Of a stretch of 64,000 bases of DNA, positions 48,068 to 60,468 are shown in pieces. The number at the start of each line of letters is the position of its first letter. Position 1 is the stretch's first letter. The stretch comes from Deinandra increscens subsp. villosa (lineage: Eukaryota; Streptophyta; Magnoliopsida; Asterales; Asteraceae): the NCBI GenBank assembly GCA_039602395.1, contig JBCNJP010000010.1, forward strand, positions 95,881,729-95,945,728, read 5' to 3'. The position numbers and the translations under genes were made by a program. A model generated the notes under the pieces. That model was not told the DNA's origin, searched no databases, and saw only the letters and a list, made by a program, of their open reading frames with translations.

Positions 48068-48620
48068 ATGGCTCGTTGTTGTCGAAGGTTTATTATCCCA
48101 CCTGAGCTTATGACTTCATCTAGTAGTTCGAGTGGTTCAAACAAGGAGGCATTGTTGCACATGAGGAATTGTTATTACGCCGCCTTAGAAAAAGACACGG
48201 CTCATCCACAAAGGACGAGTATTTACTGAGATCGTGCGGCAAGTCATGCTCACTTGGTAGAGTTATATTTCGCCGAGAATCCTCGTTTCCATGAAGGTTT
48301 TTTAAAGAAACGATTTCGAATGTCTAAGAATTTGTTTACACGTATTATGACTGATGTTGAAAATAACTTCGAATATTTTGCGCGAGGGGGCGTCCAAGTT
48401 TCTCGGCATTACAAAAATGTACCAATGCTATTCGTCAACTAGCAACCGGTAACGTGCTGACGAATACGATGAATTTTTTGCAAATGGCTGAAAGAACATC
48501 ACGTGAATGTTTACACAACTTTTGTGATACTATAGTTAAGCTTATAAAGATGAATTTTTGTGTGCACCGACTAGTCATGATCTTGCTCTTTTATACGAGG
48601 TCCAATTAGAAAGGCATGAC
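48068..48620 (+). pseudogene. PIF/Harbinger transposase, N-terminal half (broken)
   Basis: Reading starts at ATG 48068 (MARCCRRF). It has an in-frame TGA at 48227-48229, frame changes near 48403 and near 48541, and then runs to the Athila insertion. Recognisable family text includes FHEGFLKKRFRMSKNLFTRI and, in the second frame, AIRQLATGN. The protein is the ALP1/Harbinger nuclease family. The final codons run directly into the 5-bp duplication ATGAC (48616-48620), and the matching second half resumes at 61743. Confidence 0.85.
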
Positions 48621-49745
48621 TGATAACGGTTTGTCAGGCCGTTTCAAATCCCCAACTTAGATAGATTATGTAGTAGTGGAAGCTAGGGTTATCGAACCAA
48701 GGGAATATGTGGAAATTGATTAACTGATTAACTAAATTAACTAAATTTACTGATTAACCTAAAATTACCTACTTTGCCACTTAGCTGTTTTGATTGATTG
48801 GGTGAATTAATTAATAAAGTAACTAACTTTAATCTAGAAAAGTGATTTAATTCAAATGAGACAAATCTAACCACTTCTGGATCCTGGTTGGCTACCGATC
48901 TAGAAAAACCTAATTACTAACTAGTGACACATAGACATGCCCCTCAATTGCTTCCTTGACCTAATAACCTAGTTTCCTAATGGGCTGATTAGTCCTGCCG
49001 CAAGAAAGTGCTAGATCAATAAACAGTGGACCACTAAAACCCTAGATTACTAGTTAAATTAAACAATTTCGCATGCAGGTGTTCAACGGTAGCAAGTATG
49101 CCGGAACAACTAGTTAAGCAACTGATTAATCATAGAACGAATTTGCCAACCAATCACCAAAAGCGGTTAGTGGTGATTAGCCGGACATGGCTAATGAAAC
49201 AGACATGATTATAATGGAATATTGCATTAAAAACAGTTACCGAATGATTGACTTGCGTCCAAATCTCCAAAGCACAAGTGAAAATCGCAAAAACCTAAGC
49301 TCTGGCCGTCTGGAACAATGATGGAATGAACAAAAACTTCACCCACAAGTTTAAATACAAAACCCTAATCTAAAACTTCTGACGACTAATTCGGGGCGTA
49401 CCGCCCCAAAATGTGGGAATCTGGGCATACCGCCCGGATTGTAAACTTCGGCCGCTTCTCTAAACTTTAGGGCGTACCGCCCTGGTTTCTTCACTTCTGG
49501 GCGTACCGCCCAGATCTGGATCTCAGGAACTTTCTTCAATTTCTTCTAAGTCTTCACTCGTTCCCGCTCGATTCTCGATCCATGTACCAGCAGCTTCCAG
49601 TTCTTCATAAAAACTCCATTTTGACTCATTAAGCATTCGGTACCTCAAAACATACAACTCGTGAAAATGCCATGTAATCCAACCATTACTATAAATAAAT
49701 ATAACAAATTAAGCACAATAATGACGACAAATTGGACTAACATCA
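48621..49745 (-). repeat. Athila-like 3' LTR
   Basis: It is 1125 bp and nearly identical to 60618-61742. It contains four GGGCGTACCGCCC-type words at 49394, 49423 (one change), 49470 and 49499. The inner side abuts the polypurine tract (plus strand CATCCCCACACTTGA, 49746-49760). Confidence 0.95.
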
Positions 49746-51461
49746 CATCCCCACACTTGACTTTTTCCGTCTCGGAAAAACTGCCATGGAATCATAATCG
49801 GAATGTTAATTTCAAATAATTCAACAATTTAATATTTATCAACCAATTCAATTCCACATTCCAAGATGTATTCATATATACTAATTGCAATTGCCGATAT
49901 TTCTGTCCGACTAAACCCAACCACTGATCTTTGAGCCCCCAAGGTGTTTATAAATTACCGAATATTTGTATTAACCTACCAATGTGTCCCACATTCAGAA
50001 AATTCTAGCTCAATCTAATTCCGACTCAAATTCGGTCAAAGCAAAGGGTAATCAAGATGTATTATTTAAATTTTCCCCACCCTAATTAAACCAGATACCT
50101 ATATATCCCAAGAATGATGAATTTGAATGGATGAATGAATTTGCTTGAGCATTTATTTGACTACTGATGCTTCTATTTTTTTTCATTTTCTTTTCTTTTT
50201 TCTCTCTTTTTTTTATAGTTGGTAATTTTAACTATACTTACCAACGGACATCATCAGAGGCATTTTTTCACAAGGTCTTACCCCCGAAATCATACGTGAG
50301 TGTTTTGCCCGCGAGATCCGGAACATCATCAGAGGCACTCACCACGGGATACTATCCTTAGTTCGTACGTGAGTATTATGTCCCTTCACTCTAATTCATT
50401 AACCAATTTATTACCTAATATGCTCAATTATGGAAAAATGGGGCGCCGTTATTTCTCGGATTTGCTTCCGCAAAAAGATCATAACGTGCCAGTTATTCTG
50501 AGGATATATAAGTTTCTAATCTAAAAAGGTCTCTTTCCGCCTAATCATCAGTTTCAACCTCACTATTACCTCTAAAATGGGAACCCACTGGCAAACTAAT
50601 TTAATTACATATTTATACAAAATAAACACAATGGGATAATTAAGCTTTACTAAATCAGCTGGGCCTACCGACACATCACAAATTAGATATATTTTCCATT
50701 CTCTCATTTTCTTACCACTTTTCCCTTTCTTTCTTTAATTTTGATTTTGAAAATTAACTCCCAATTGTACTATCATTTTCCATGTACCGGCAATTATCCC
50801 AAAACAGATTTGACTCAAACACTAAAAACTAAAAATGACTCAAAAAATTGCAAAATCTTTTTGGATTTTTTTATGTTTTTGACTAATTTTTTTTCTTTTC
50901 AAAACAAATAAACAACTCCCTAAAAATTGAAAAACTGACGTTAAAATTATAAATAAACTGACGTCCTGTCCCCCTCCCCACACTTAAGATCGACATTGCC
51001 CTCAATGTGATAGGAAACATGCACATAACGAATATACAGACACAAACGATAAAATAAAAAGAATTATAAAGATAAAATGCAAAAATAAAAAGAAAATAAA
51101 TAAATAAATAAAAAGTACAAGTTGGAACACACTCCCCTGATATCAACGTGAAAGGCTCCTCAGAAGTCGTCCAACACCCTCTCGCACAGATCGTGAATTC
51201 CAGAAATCGAATGGAAGAAGTAATGTATGGAACGTCACATCTCACTCACAGTGCTACCAGGAAACAAACACATCATACCACATATATATACAATCAAAAG
51301 AAAATCACAACCACCCAACCGGTTACCCCGTACAGTACCCCCAGTTATCAAATAATAATATCATACAGACCATGATCTAGCAAAACAAAATAACCAAAAA
51401 GTACAAGGGTAAAAGAAACAAAACCGATCAGCAGTGGCAATGATATCAGCATGAACAGCAC
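49746..51461 (-). other. Athila-like 3' non-coding region with two polypurine tracts
   Basis: A polypurine tract touches the LTR at 49746-49760. A second, similar tract (minus strand AAGTGTGGGGAGGGG) lies at 50971-50985, next to ACATTGCCCTCAATGT. Between them a CATCATCAGAGGCA word occurs twice (near 50247 and 50323) in a short duplicated segment. No protein gene is seen. Confidence 0.6.
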
Positions 51462-52820
51462 CTACTCCTCACCTCCTCCAGCATCATCATCAGCATCTCC
51501 AGCATCAACATCACCAGCATCAGCATCATCACCCCCCTCAGGCTCCTGAAAGAAATCAGGGATCGGCATACCCTGATGGGTCATCATACAGCGCATCGCC
51601 CTCTCAATCCTCTCAAAACGTACATCCACATAATCCAATACTGTCTCCTGAACCATCTCTAATGTAACCTGATCGGCCCTCGACGGTCTCTCTGGTCTAC
51701 GCCTCAGCGGCCTCTCTACCTGATGCAAGATCCTATGCTGCCTCGCAGCCCTAGCAGCCTCATCACCTACAACAACCCTATCTCTCACCGCCTCCCACTG
51801 CGGTGGATCAGTCATGGTGACCATCTTGGCCAACCGCATATCTCCCAGCTCATAATGTGATGTCTCAGCCCCAATAGTCAGATGAGTCTCTAAATACCTA
51901 CCCTGATCAAACACTCCCAGCCTCCTAGCCAACCTAGTCACATACGGCCCCATACTCAGATGTACTCCCGTGCCTGACGTCCTCCTCCTCGCGAAAGATG
52001 AAACTAAAACCCCAGCAATGTTGAGGTCATAACCTCCAACAATCGATCGCAGCACCACCAGATCCAACTTCGTGCACTTCTCGACACCAGAACGGCGACC
52101 GAGAATAGTACACGCGACGATCCTATGAATATATCGAATAACAGGATCTCGGATCTGTGACTCAATCACACTATCCAAATAAGGAACTGCTCCTATCTCA
52201 TCCCAAAACGCGGCGAGCTGCAAATCAGTAACCCCCTGTGGGTGTGCTCGGCTGAAAACCCCGCGCGGCAGCTCCGCAAACTCTGGCGCCTCAGCCTCCT
52301 CCTGGGTGTACAACCCTGACAAGACCGCGAACGCTGGAATACTCATGTGATGCGTCCGACGGCCTAAAGCAAATGTCAGGGCGTTCCCGTCGCCAAACTT
52401 CCCAGGACCCACCTGGAAAGTAGATAAGAACTCCACTGTAAGCTCCACGTACTGGTGGTCGTCCGGGGTCAACGCCCTCCTCCATCTCTCAGTCACCAAC
52501 TCTCTAATCCTCTCCAGCTGCCCAATCTGAGCCAACAATCCCCAGTCAATCGTACGATGATGTAGCAACGGCATCGCCACGAATCTCCTCATCTGTCGCT
52601 CCTCATGCGACCCGTGCTCGAACCTCAGCAGCGAGTGGTGCTGATGGTTCCTCCTCGCGACCGGCGGTGCTGGAACATCCGCCTCAGGTAATATCTCCGG
52701 CCCCCAGTAGCCTATGATCCTCCGTCTGAATGGGGGGACCGGAACAGCGGCATCCGGATCTCCGCGTCGCCTCCTCTTGGGACCGCGTGTCCCGGAACTA
52801 GAGCCCGGTTGGTCCGACAT
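51462..52820 (-). CDS. Extra 3' ORF of the Athila-like element (452 aa)
   Basis: This intact frame lies between integrase and the 3' LTR, where Athila elements carry an additional, sometimes env-like ORF. The protein starts with a basic, Pro-rich segment (PKRRRRGD at residues 14-21) and continues into a globular part with TVEFLSTFQV and LGRRTHHMSIPAFAVLSGLY. It ends in an acidic tail rich in Asp, Gly and Ala. The central text resembles the ATHILA ORF-1 family (PF03078) from memory of its style. I see no signal peptide or hydrophobic transmembrane stretch, so a membrane envelope role is not supported. It is GC-richer than its surroundings. Function is unknown. Confidence 0.7.
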   Translation of the reverse strand: MSDQPGSSSGTRGPKRRRRGDPDAAVPVPPFRRRIIGYWGPEILPEADVPAPPVARRNHQHHSLLRFEHGSHEERQMRRFVAMPLLHHRTIDWGLLAQIGQLERIRELVTERWRRALTPDDHQYVELTVEFLSTFQVGPGKFGDGNALTFALGRRTHHMSIPAFAVLSGLYTQEEAEAPEFAELPRGVFSRAHPQGVTDLQLAAFWDEIGAVPYLDSVIESQIRDPVIRYIHRIVACTILGRRSGVEKCTKLDLVVLRSIVGGYDLNIAGVLVSSFARRRTSGTGVHLSMGPYVTRLARRLGVFDQGRYLETHLTIGAETSHYELGDMRLAKMVTMTDPPQWEAVRDRVVVGDEAARAARQHRILHQVERPLRRRPERPSRADQVTLEMVQETVLDYVDVRFERIERAMRCMMTHQGMPIPDFFQEPEGGDDADAGDVDAGDADDDAGGGEE

Positions 52821-53984
52821 CCTGATTCAAACGAGTTAGCACAATAACAATAAAAATGATAAAAACCGGGCCTTCCTGCAATTAACTTCCACATTTCACC
52901 AACTATTTTTGCATTTTTCGATTTTTTAATTTTTTTGGTTTTTTCAAAATTTTATAAAGAAAATCAAAAATTAAACTCGAAAGAAAACACAATTTAAAAC
53001 TAAAAAAAAAAAACGACAAAAATTGGGTTTTTGGGAAAATATTAAAAATTCTGTGAAATATCTCTCAGGGCGTACCGCCCAGAAGTGATGCATGCGGGGC
53101 GGTACGCCGCCCAATTTGTCTCAGGAAACCCTAATTTCAATTTGGGGCGTACCGCCTCCAATGTAGGAGCCCTAGGCGGTACGCCGCCCAATCTGGAGCG
53201 TAAAAAATAAAATCGGTCAAAACCGCTCCATCCACGAGATACCCATATGCAATACACTCAGACAACCTCGTTTTCTCACAAATCAGTTCACAATCGGTTG
53301 TTTCGCCAAACTAAACAAAACTAACCTAAAAATTACCAAAAACTCTTAAACAACTAAAATTAAACTAAAACTAACAAGAAACAGAACCTGGTAGCTCGGA
53401 ATAGACTTGGTGGTGCTCGGTGGTTGTGTAATTGAACCAGCGGTGGCGTACGGCGGTGTGCGGCGGTGTTACTCGGGGCGAAAAGGGGATGGCGGTGGCG
53501 GTGGGTTATGAGAAAACCGACCCATCGCTGTTTTGTATTATTTTTTTCTTCGTTCAAAATCCGGGCGTACCGCCCAAAGTGTGATGGATTAGGGCGTAGC
53601 GCCCGGATTTTAAAAACTGAAAATTTCGAGAAAATTTTTGGGCGTACCGCCCAGGATACGGTCATCTTGGGCGTACCGCCCATGCCCTATTTTGGCAGAA
53701 AGTTTTGAAAATTTGGGACCTAAAAAATTTTCTATCTCTGAAAAAACACCACTTTTGCACCACCGAACATATTTACTGCCAAAAATTTGATTAAAACTTA
53801 CCTGGAATGCAGCTGATGGCACAGATTCACTTCCGAGCTTCCCGAATTCCTGAAAAACACACCAAAACGTAAAATCTAACAAAACTACAAAAAACACACG
53901 AAAATGAAACGAAAAACAAACCGCTGGGTTGCCTCCCAGTTAGCGCTAAGTTTTTAAGGTCTTCAGCCAGACCGTACTTCCCTT
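52821..53984 (-). other. Non-coding spacer between integrase and the extra ORF
   Basis: It carries eight GGCGTACCGCC words or their complements, at about 53068, 53097, 53145, 53175, 53563, 53592, 53640 and 53669. Poly-A/T runs separate them. It may contain a splice acceptor or internal promoter for the extra ORF; none can be assigned. Confidence 0.6.
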
Positions 53985-56900
53985 TCACGTTTCAGGGCTT
54001 TCAGAAGCGGGCGCCAAGAAGTAATCATCTTTGTCGATTCGCCCGTGAATGTCTGCCGAGTCTAAATACGGCTTCAATCTATGCCCATTTACTACCTGCC
54101 TCAGGTGGTCATCCAGGTCTTCAATCTCGAAATTACCATACTCCCCCACACTTGTGATGAGGAATGGCCCCGTCCATTTGCTTTTCAGCTTACCTGGAAA
54201 CAACTTCAACCGTGAGTTAAATAACCAAACCTTTTGACCTACCTGGAAATCCATCTTCTTCAATCGTGCATCATGCACTTTCTTCATCTTATTCTTGTAG
54301 GCATCGGCACTCTCGTATGCCTCATCGCGTAATTCTTCCAATTCTCCCAGCTGGAGCTTCCTTTCTCTACCTGCAGCATCATAACTCAAGTTAACCTCTT
54401 TAACAGCCCATAATGCTCTGTGAGCTAACTCAACAGGTAAATGACATCCCTTTCCATAGACCAACCGATAGGGAGTGGTTCCAATAGGCGTTTTAAAAGC
54501 AGTGCGGTACGCCCACAAGGCGTCATTCAATTTGGAAGACCAATCCTTGCGGTCGATTCGCACAGTTTTCTGTAAAATTTCTTTAATTTGCCGATTGGAA
54601 ACCTCTACTTGCCGCTTGTTTGCGGATGATATGGGGTTGCAATTCGGTGGTCTATGCCATACTTCTTTAGTAGCTTGCCAAATCGAAAGTTCTTGAAATG
54701 GGACCCCCCATCACTTATGATCACACGAGGGATTCCAAATCTAGAGAAAATGTTTTGTTGGACAAATTTGCAAACTACACTATGGTCATTGGTCTTAGTA
54801 GCTATGGCTTCTATCCATTTGGACACATAATCTACCGCTACTAGAATGTAAAGAAAACCATTAGAATTAGGGAAAGGGCCCATAAAATCTATGCCCCAAA
54901 CATCAAAGATCTCTACAACCAAAATTGGTTGCAAAGGCATCTCATCACGCTTTGTGATGCTTCCCAACTGCTGACATCTCGTGCAGTGCTTCACGAACTC
55001 GAACGCATCCTTGAAAAGCGAGGGCCAAAACAAACCGGATGAAAGAACCCGGTGACCCGTCTTGTGTCCACTAAAGTGACCTCCACATGCCGATGCGTGA
55101 ACCAACTCTAGCACTGCTTGTACCTCCGACTCTGGTATGCACCTCCGGATCACTTGATCCGGTCCTACCTTGAACAAATCTGGTTCATCCCATATGTACT
55201 TCTGTGCTTGAGACTTCAAATGTACCTTCTTTCTCCTGGGCCAATGTTCCGGAATTGTACCTGCAGCCAAATAATTAACAATGTTAGCATACCAAGGCAA
55301 TTGAGAAACACTTAACAATTGTTCATCGGGAAACGTCTCATTGATGCTCCATTCATCTTCATCTGTTTCAATGTGGGGCAATCGGGACAAATGGTCCGCC
55401 ACCACATTCTCACTACCCTTCTTGTCTCTAATCTCCAAATTAAACTCCTGCAACAAAAGGATCCATCGAATGAGCCTCGGCTTGGCATCCTTCTTCTCCA
55501 TCAAGTACCGGACCGCACTGTGGTCCGAGTACACTATCACTTTGCTTCCCCAGATGTATGACTTGAACTTATCAAGAGCAAACACAACTGCAAGTAATTC
55601 TTTTTCAGTGGTAGTATAATTCAATTGAGCCCCATCTAAAGTCTTACTTGCATAATAGATCACTACCGGTTTTTTTATCTACCCTTTGACCCAAAACTGC
55701 CCCAACAGCAAAATCTGAGGCATCACACATAATTTCAAAAGGTATGGACCAATCGGGTGCTTGCAAAACTGGTGCCTCAATTAATTTGTTTTTCAAAGTG
55801 TTAAAAGAATTTAGACACTCATCATTAAAATCAAAAACTTCATCTTTTAACAACAGTTTGCAAAGAGGTTTGGTAATTTTGCTAAAATCTTTAATGAACC
55901 TCCTATAAAAACCAGCATGACCTAAAAATGCCCTAATACCCTTAACATTCGTGGGAGGAGGCAAAGTTGAAATCACTTTAATTTTTGCCCTATCAACCTC
56001 AATCCCACGACTCGACACCACGTGTCCCAACACGATCCCCTCTTGAACCATAAAATGGCTCTTCTCCCAACTTAACACTAGATTAGTTTCTATGCAACGC
56101 TCTAAGACTCGTGTTAACTGGTTCAAACAAGACTCAAACGATGTACCAAAAATTGAAAAGTCGTCCATGAAAATTTCAAGTGAATCCCCGATCATATCAG
56201 AAAAAATAGCCATCATGCATCTTTGAAAAGTGGCCGGGGCATTACACAAACCGAATGGCATCCTCCGGAAAGCAAAGGTGCCATACGGACAAGTAAAAGT
56301 GGTCTTTTGTTGGTCATCGGGGTGAATGGCAATTTGGTTGTACCCCGAGTAACCGTCTAGAAAACAGTAAAACTTTTGACCGGACAACTTCTCAATTATT
56401 TGGTCAATGAAAGGTAGAGGAAAATGGTCTTTGGAAGTTGCGGAATTCAACTTCCTATAATCAATGCAAATTCGCCACCCGGTTACGGGTCGGGTGGCTA
56501 TTTCCTCACCTTTCTCGTTCCTTACTATTTGAATTCCTGCTTTCTTAGGAACGGTTTGAGTTGGACTTACCCATGAACTATCGGAGATAGGATAGATAAT
56601 ACCTGCATCCAGCCATTTGAGTACCTCCTTCTTGACTACCTCTCGCATATTCGAGTTAAGCCTCCGTTGCGCATCTCTTGCGGGCTTTGCTCCTTCCTCG
56701 GTAATGATCTTGTGCATGACTATGGATGGACTAATTCCCTTCAAATCTGCAATGGTCCATCCAATAGCTGCCCGATGCTTCACTAACACCTTCATCAACT
56801 CCTCTTCTTGCTCCTTAGTTAAACCTGCAGAAACAATGACAGGAAGAGTGTTATTTTCACCAACAAAATTATACTTCAAATGTTTAGGAAGTTCTTTAAG

Positions 56901-57120
56901 TTCAAGGGAAGGTGGTGATTCGAGTGAAGGCTTCAATTGTGAGTCGATATGTGCCGGTAAGCTCTCCACTTGAATAGACCATGGTGGTCTTTGGTCTCTC
57001 ACAGCCATCAACTCTTGGCTTTCATCCTCTGCTTCCATCTCCTTGACCATATCTGCATAACCCCTGCCAAACAAAGCAAACTCCTCGGGGGTCCCATCCT
57101 CCTCATTAAAAGGGAAAAAA
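53985..57120 (-). pseudogene. Athila-like pol (RT, RNase H, integrase), frameshifted
   Basis: The first frame (to 55644) has RT with FMDD in the catalytic position and GLCNAPATFQR before it. RNase H starts at PFEIMCDASDFAVGAVLGQ. After a frame change in a 7-base homopolymer (55670-55676) come the rest of RNase H, an HHCC zinc domain (HASACGGH, CTRCQQLG) and the integrase core with WGIDFMGPFPN and IISDGG. A third break near 54610 precedes the final part (53985-54563), which includes the integrase C-terminus. Another break in an A-run at 57115-57120 separates this from gag-protease. Enzyme motifs are intact, but the frame is not continuous as assembled. Confidence 0.92.
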
Positions 57121-60100
57121 TGGAGGTGTAAGACCATCAACGATTTCAGCCCGAAAGCATTCATCGTCATCCCGAGGGTTAGTCACATTGCCAAAAACAC
57201 TTAACCGCATTTTGCGGTTCCCAAAAGTCATATCCACGGTACCCGACCTACAATCAATTTGTGAATGACTAGTAGCTAGAAAAGGTCGACCCAAAATTAC
57301 TGTGGGTTGAGCAGTTTTTTCAACTGACACATAATCAAGGACCAAGAAATCTACCGGATAGAAAAATTCATTAACCTTAACAATAACATCCGATAGAATT
57401 CCCCGGGGAAGCTTAGGGGTCAAATCAGCCAAAATCACCGTAGTGTCGGCTTTCTTCAAGGGTCCAAAATCGTACTGGTCGTACAAGCTCCCCGGTAAAA
57501 TACTCACACTTGCCCCAAGATCCAAAAGGGCACGGGTCATCTGAAAGTCACCAACTTGAATTGAAATAATTGGTGCCCCCGGATCTTGGAGTTTCTTTGG
57601 CAAAATGCCTGAAATTATGGCACTCACATCTGCATTTGCATCAAGCTGTTTCGGAATCTTGTAGTTCCGTTTTTGAGTGCACATGTCTTTCAAGTACTTT
57701 GCGTAAGCCGGAATTTGCTTAATTGCATCTAAAAGGGGAAGATTTATTTTAACTTGTTTGAAAATATCCCACATCTCATCTTGTTGTGGGCCCCGTTTAG
57801 ATGTTTTCTGATTAGGTTCAATTAAAGCTTTTGGAAAAGGTACCGACTTTTTCTGTTCAACCATTTCATTATCTATCACCCTATTATCTGATTCATTAAA
57901 AGTCACTTTCTTCATGTTCCTAGGGTTACTAGACTCGGTTGCAACAGACTTTGGATTTGTTTGGTCGGTTTCCGGCTCACTTTCATCGTCACTTACCCAA
58001 TCCTCCACCACCCCATCAACTTGCGGTGGAGGTATCCCTACCTTATTATCCACGGACTTACCTGATCGTAAAGTTGTGATCTTGTTGATTGGCACGTGTC
58101 GCGTGTTCTTAGAACTAGAAGACTGACCTTGCTGATGTTGTGGATTAATGGTGGTATCACTTGGCAGCTTTCCAGGATCTCGCCTAGATGACTCAGCAGC
58201 CAACTGACCCAACTGTTTCTGAACTGCTCCCATGGTCTTGTCTTGAAGTTCAAACCTTCGATCAAACCCCTGAACTTTGTCGGTCAGCTGCTTCTGACCA
58301 TCTGCAATAGACTTCATCTGCTCCATTAGGGCGGCAAATTGTGCTTGCATCCCATCTTCCGGTGTTGGTGCCGGTTGAGCTTGTGGATAACTCCTTTGGG
58401 CCGGGTGTCCACCTTGAGTATAGGTGGTCCGTTGGTAGCCCCCTTGGTTGTAACCGGATGCTCGGCCTTGATATTGTGTTGAAGCTCCACCCTGCACATT
58501 AGAAGTTTGAAAGTTAGGATTCAGCTGATTGTTAGCATTACCATACCTGAAGTTTGGATGATTGCGAAGGTTGGGATGGTAAGTGTTGGAATTCATCGCT
58601 CCCTGGACATAGTTGACATCTTCGTTTTGCTGAACCACGGTGGAACATGCATCAACCGAATGGCCCAATTCGCCACAACCCGTGCACACAAGAAATTGTG
58701 CACTTGCTTTCACTTCTTCTGGTGCTCCTCCAAACTTCATTTGGGCTACCTGTTTTTCCAAGAGGAGTGTCTGTTGGCGAAGTTTCTCTATCCTTTCCTC
58801 CGCCTCATAATCAACCGATTTGACCGCTGCGGATCGCGATCTTCTTCCATTCTGACCCAGCCTTTTGGATGTGGCACTCAATCTCTCCATGTGCCCCCAA
58901 TCCACCTCTTCTGTGTTAGTTAAGAAGGTGCCATTGCTGATGGAATTCAAATCTCTGATATCCTCCGGAAGGAGGCCATCATAAAAGGACTTAATAAGAT
59001 CCCATGTGTCTATCCCATGATGCGGGCACTTGCGCAACAAATCCTTGAACCGGTTAAATACCTCGTGAAATGGTTCCCCGGTGTGTTGCTGGAAGGATCG
59101 GATCTCTTCTTTGACTTCACTTGTCTTGCTCATGGGATAGTATTCTTCAAGAAAAACCTCTTGCATTTGCTCCCATGTATAGATGCTACCAGCAGGGAGA
59201 CTCTCGAACCATCTTCTTGCCCGATCCTTTAGAGTGTACGGGAAGAGCATCAACTTGACATCTTCGTTTGTGAACCCCGTTGCCCCAATGGGAATGCAGA
59301 TCGACTCAAAGGAATGTATATGGTGGTAGGGTTCCTCGGTTCTCTTCCCGTAGAATTCCGGCAAGTGGCTCAAATATTGAGGTCGGACCTCAAATGCTCT
59401 TCTATTCGTGCCAATCGGGGTGACCACCGCAGATGCACTTGGGACAACTACTGGTTTGAAGTGGCTGGCCACACCCTGAACTTGCGGGTTTGCTACCAAT
59501 CGTGGTACTCCGCCTTCCATTTGAAGACGAGCTCCCCCATAGTTGAATTGTGGAACTCCTCTTGGGGGGAAAGCTCTTCGCCCTTGCGGGGCAACATTTG
59601 CCTGTGGAGCTCGTGCTCTGTTCCTTGGAATGTCAACTGGCGGTTCCTCTCTATACCCATATCCATCTTCATCTTCATTTGGGTCATACCAGTCTTGGTC
59701 CTCGTACACGGGATTTTGTCGAAAGTGGGGTGGGTTTTGTGGTGGTGGAGGTTGTTGTGGTGGGGCTCGGCGGAATAAGGGTGGTTGTTGTTGGCGAGGT
59801 GGACTTGGTTGCCTAACCCGGTAGTGGTAACCTTCCTCCTCACGGTATGAAGATTTAGGGGAAAGGGATGGTAAAGAATTGTGCCCGTGCACCCGAAATG
59901 GTGGAATATGAACCGGAGGAATATTTTGTGGCATGGCAGGGTCCACTGGTTCATTCTGGGCTTGGTTTTGTGGTTGGTGGTGGTCTTGATTGGGATTCTC
60001 ATTTGGGTTCAGGTTTTGATTGGGATTCGGGTTTTGGTTTTGTGGTTGGTTGGGATTTGGATTTTGGTGAATGTTGGGGTTCGGGTTGGGGTTTGGATTC

Positions 60101-60222
60101 TGGCCCTCCATTTCTCTTCTATTTCTCTGTTCTGCTCGGTTCTGCCGAGCTGTCCTCTCAATCTCCGGATTGTAAATCAGCGGGGATGTCTTGCGGGAAT
60201 GCCGCGTATGCATGCACAACAC
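57106..60222 (-). CDS. Athila-like gag-protease (1038 aa)
   Basis: A Met at residue 38 (60111) is an alternative start ahead of an Asn/Pro/Gln-rich region (about 40-110). A Pro-rich region follows to about 190. The gag (retrotrans_gag) domain spans about 285-450 (RRWFESLPAGSI inside). A CCHC knuckle is at C513, C516, H521, C526. The aspartic protease has its active site as D901-L902-G903-A, the DLGA variant usual for Athila/Tat elements, and ILGRPFLATS near 977. The frame ends at 57106, just after a homopolymer where the pol frame takes over. The product would form the particle and process the polyprotein. Confidence 0.92.
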   Translation of the reverse strand: MLCMHTRHSRKTSPLIYNPEIERTARQNRAEQRNRREMEGQNPNPNPNPNIHQNPNPNQPQNQNPNPNQNLNPNENPNQDHHQPQNQAQNEPVDPAMPQNIPPVHIPPFRVHGHNSLPSLSPKSSYREEEGYHYRVRQPSPPRQQQPPLFRRAPPQQPPPPQNPPHFRQNPVYEDQDWYDPNEDEDGYGYREEPPVDIPRNRARAPQANVAPQGRRAFPPRGVPQFNYGGARLQMEGGVPRLVANPQVQGVASHFKPVVVPSASAVVTPIGTNRRAFEVRPQYLSHLPEFYGKRTEEPYHHIHSFESICIPIGATGFTNEDVKLMLFPYTLKDRARRWFESLPAGSIYTWEQMQEVFLEEYYPMSKTSEVKEEIRSFQQHTGEPFHEVFNRFKDLLRKCPHHGIDTWDLIKSFYDGLLPEDIRDLNSISNGTFLTNTEEVDWGHMERLSATSKRLGQNGRRSRSAAVKSVDYEAEERIEKLRQQTLLLEKQVAQMKFGGAPEEVKASAQFLVCTGCGELGHSVDACSTVVQQNEDVNYVQGAMNSNTYHPNLRNHPNFRYGNANNQLNPNFQTSNVQGGASTQYQGRASGYNQGGYQRTTYTQGGHPAQRSYPQAQPAPTPEDGMQAQFAALMEQMKSIADGQKQLTDKVQGFDRRFELQDKTMGAVQKQLGQLAAESSRRDPGKLPSDTTINPQHQQGQSSSSKNTRHVPINKITTLRSGKSVDNKVGIPPPQVDGVVEDWVSDDESEPETDQTNPKSVATESSNPRNMKKVTFNESDNRVIDNEMVEQKKSVPFPKALIEPNQKTSKRGPQQDEMWDIFKQVKINLPLLDAIKQIPAYAKYLKDMCTQKRNYKIPKQLDANADVSAIISGILPKKLQDPGAPIISIQVGDFQMTRALLDLGASVSILPGSLYDQYDFGPLKKADTTVILADLTPKLPRGILSDVIVKVNEFFYPVDFLVLDYVSVEKTAQPTVILGRPFLATSHSQIDCRSGTVDMTFGNRKMRLSVFGNVTNPRDDDECFRAEIVDGLTPPFFPF

Positions 60223-60433
60223 CTAAAACCTGCAAAAACGGTCACAAACAAGCAAACCAATTACGCAGCACTGTTCCAGGGGGTGTAAATAATGCAATGG
60301 AACAGAAAAAATCGAAACTTGGAAGGTCAAAAAGTTGAAAACTTTCTGTGAAAAATGGCCCAAGGCGTACCGCCCAGGAATTGGAAATTCTAGGCGTACC
60401 GCCCCAAAAAGAATTTCGGCAAAAATTAAATAT

Positions 60434-60468
<35 letters not shown>

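Noticed and set aside
57106..57121. Programmed -1 frameshift between gag-protease and pol
   Set aside because: The pol frame is reached by a +1 change (or one-base insertion) and there is no in-phase slippery heptamer; a homopolymer indel is simpler.
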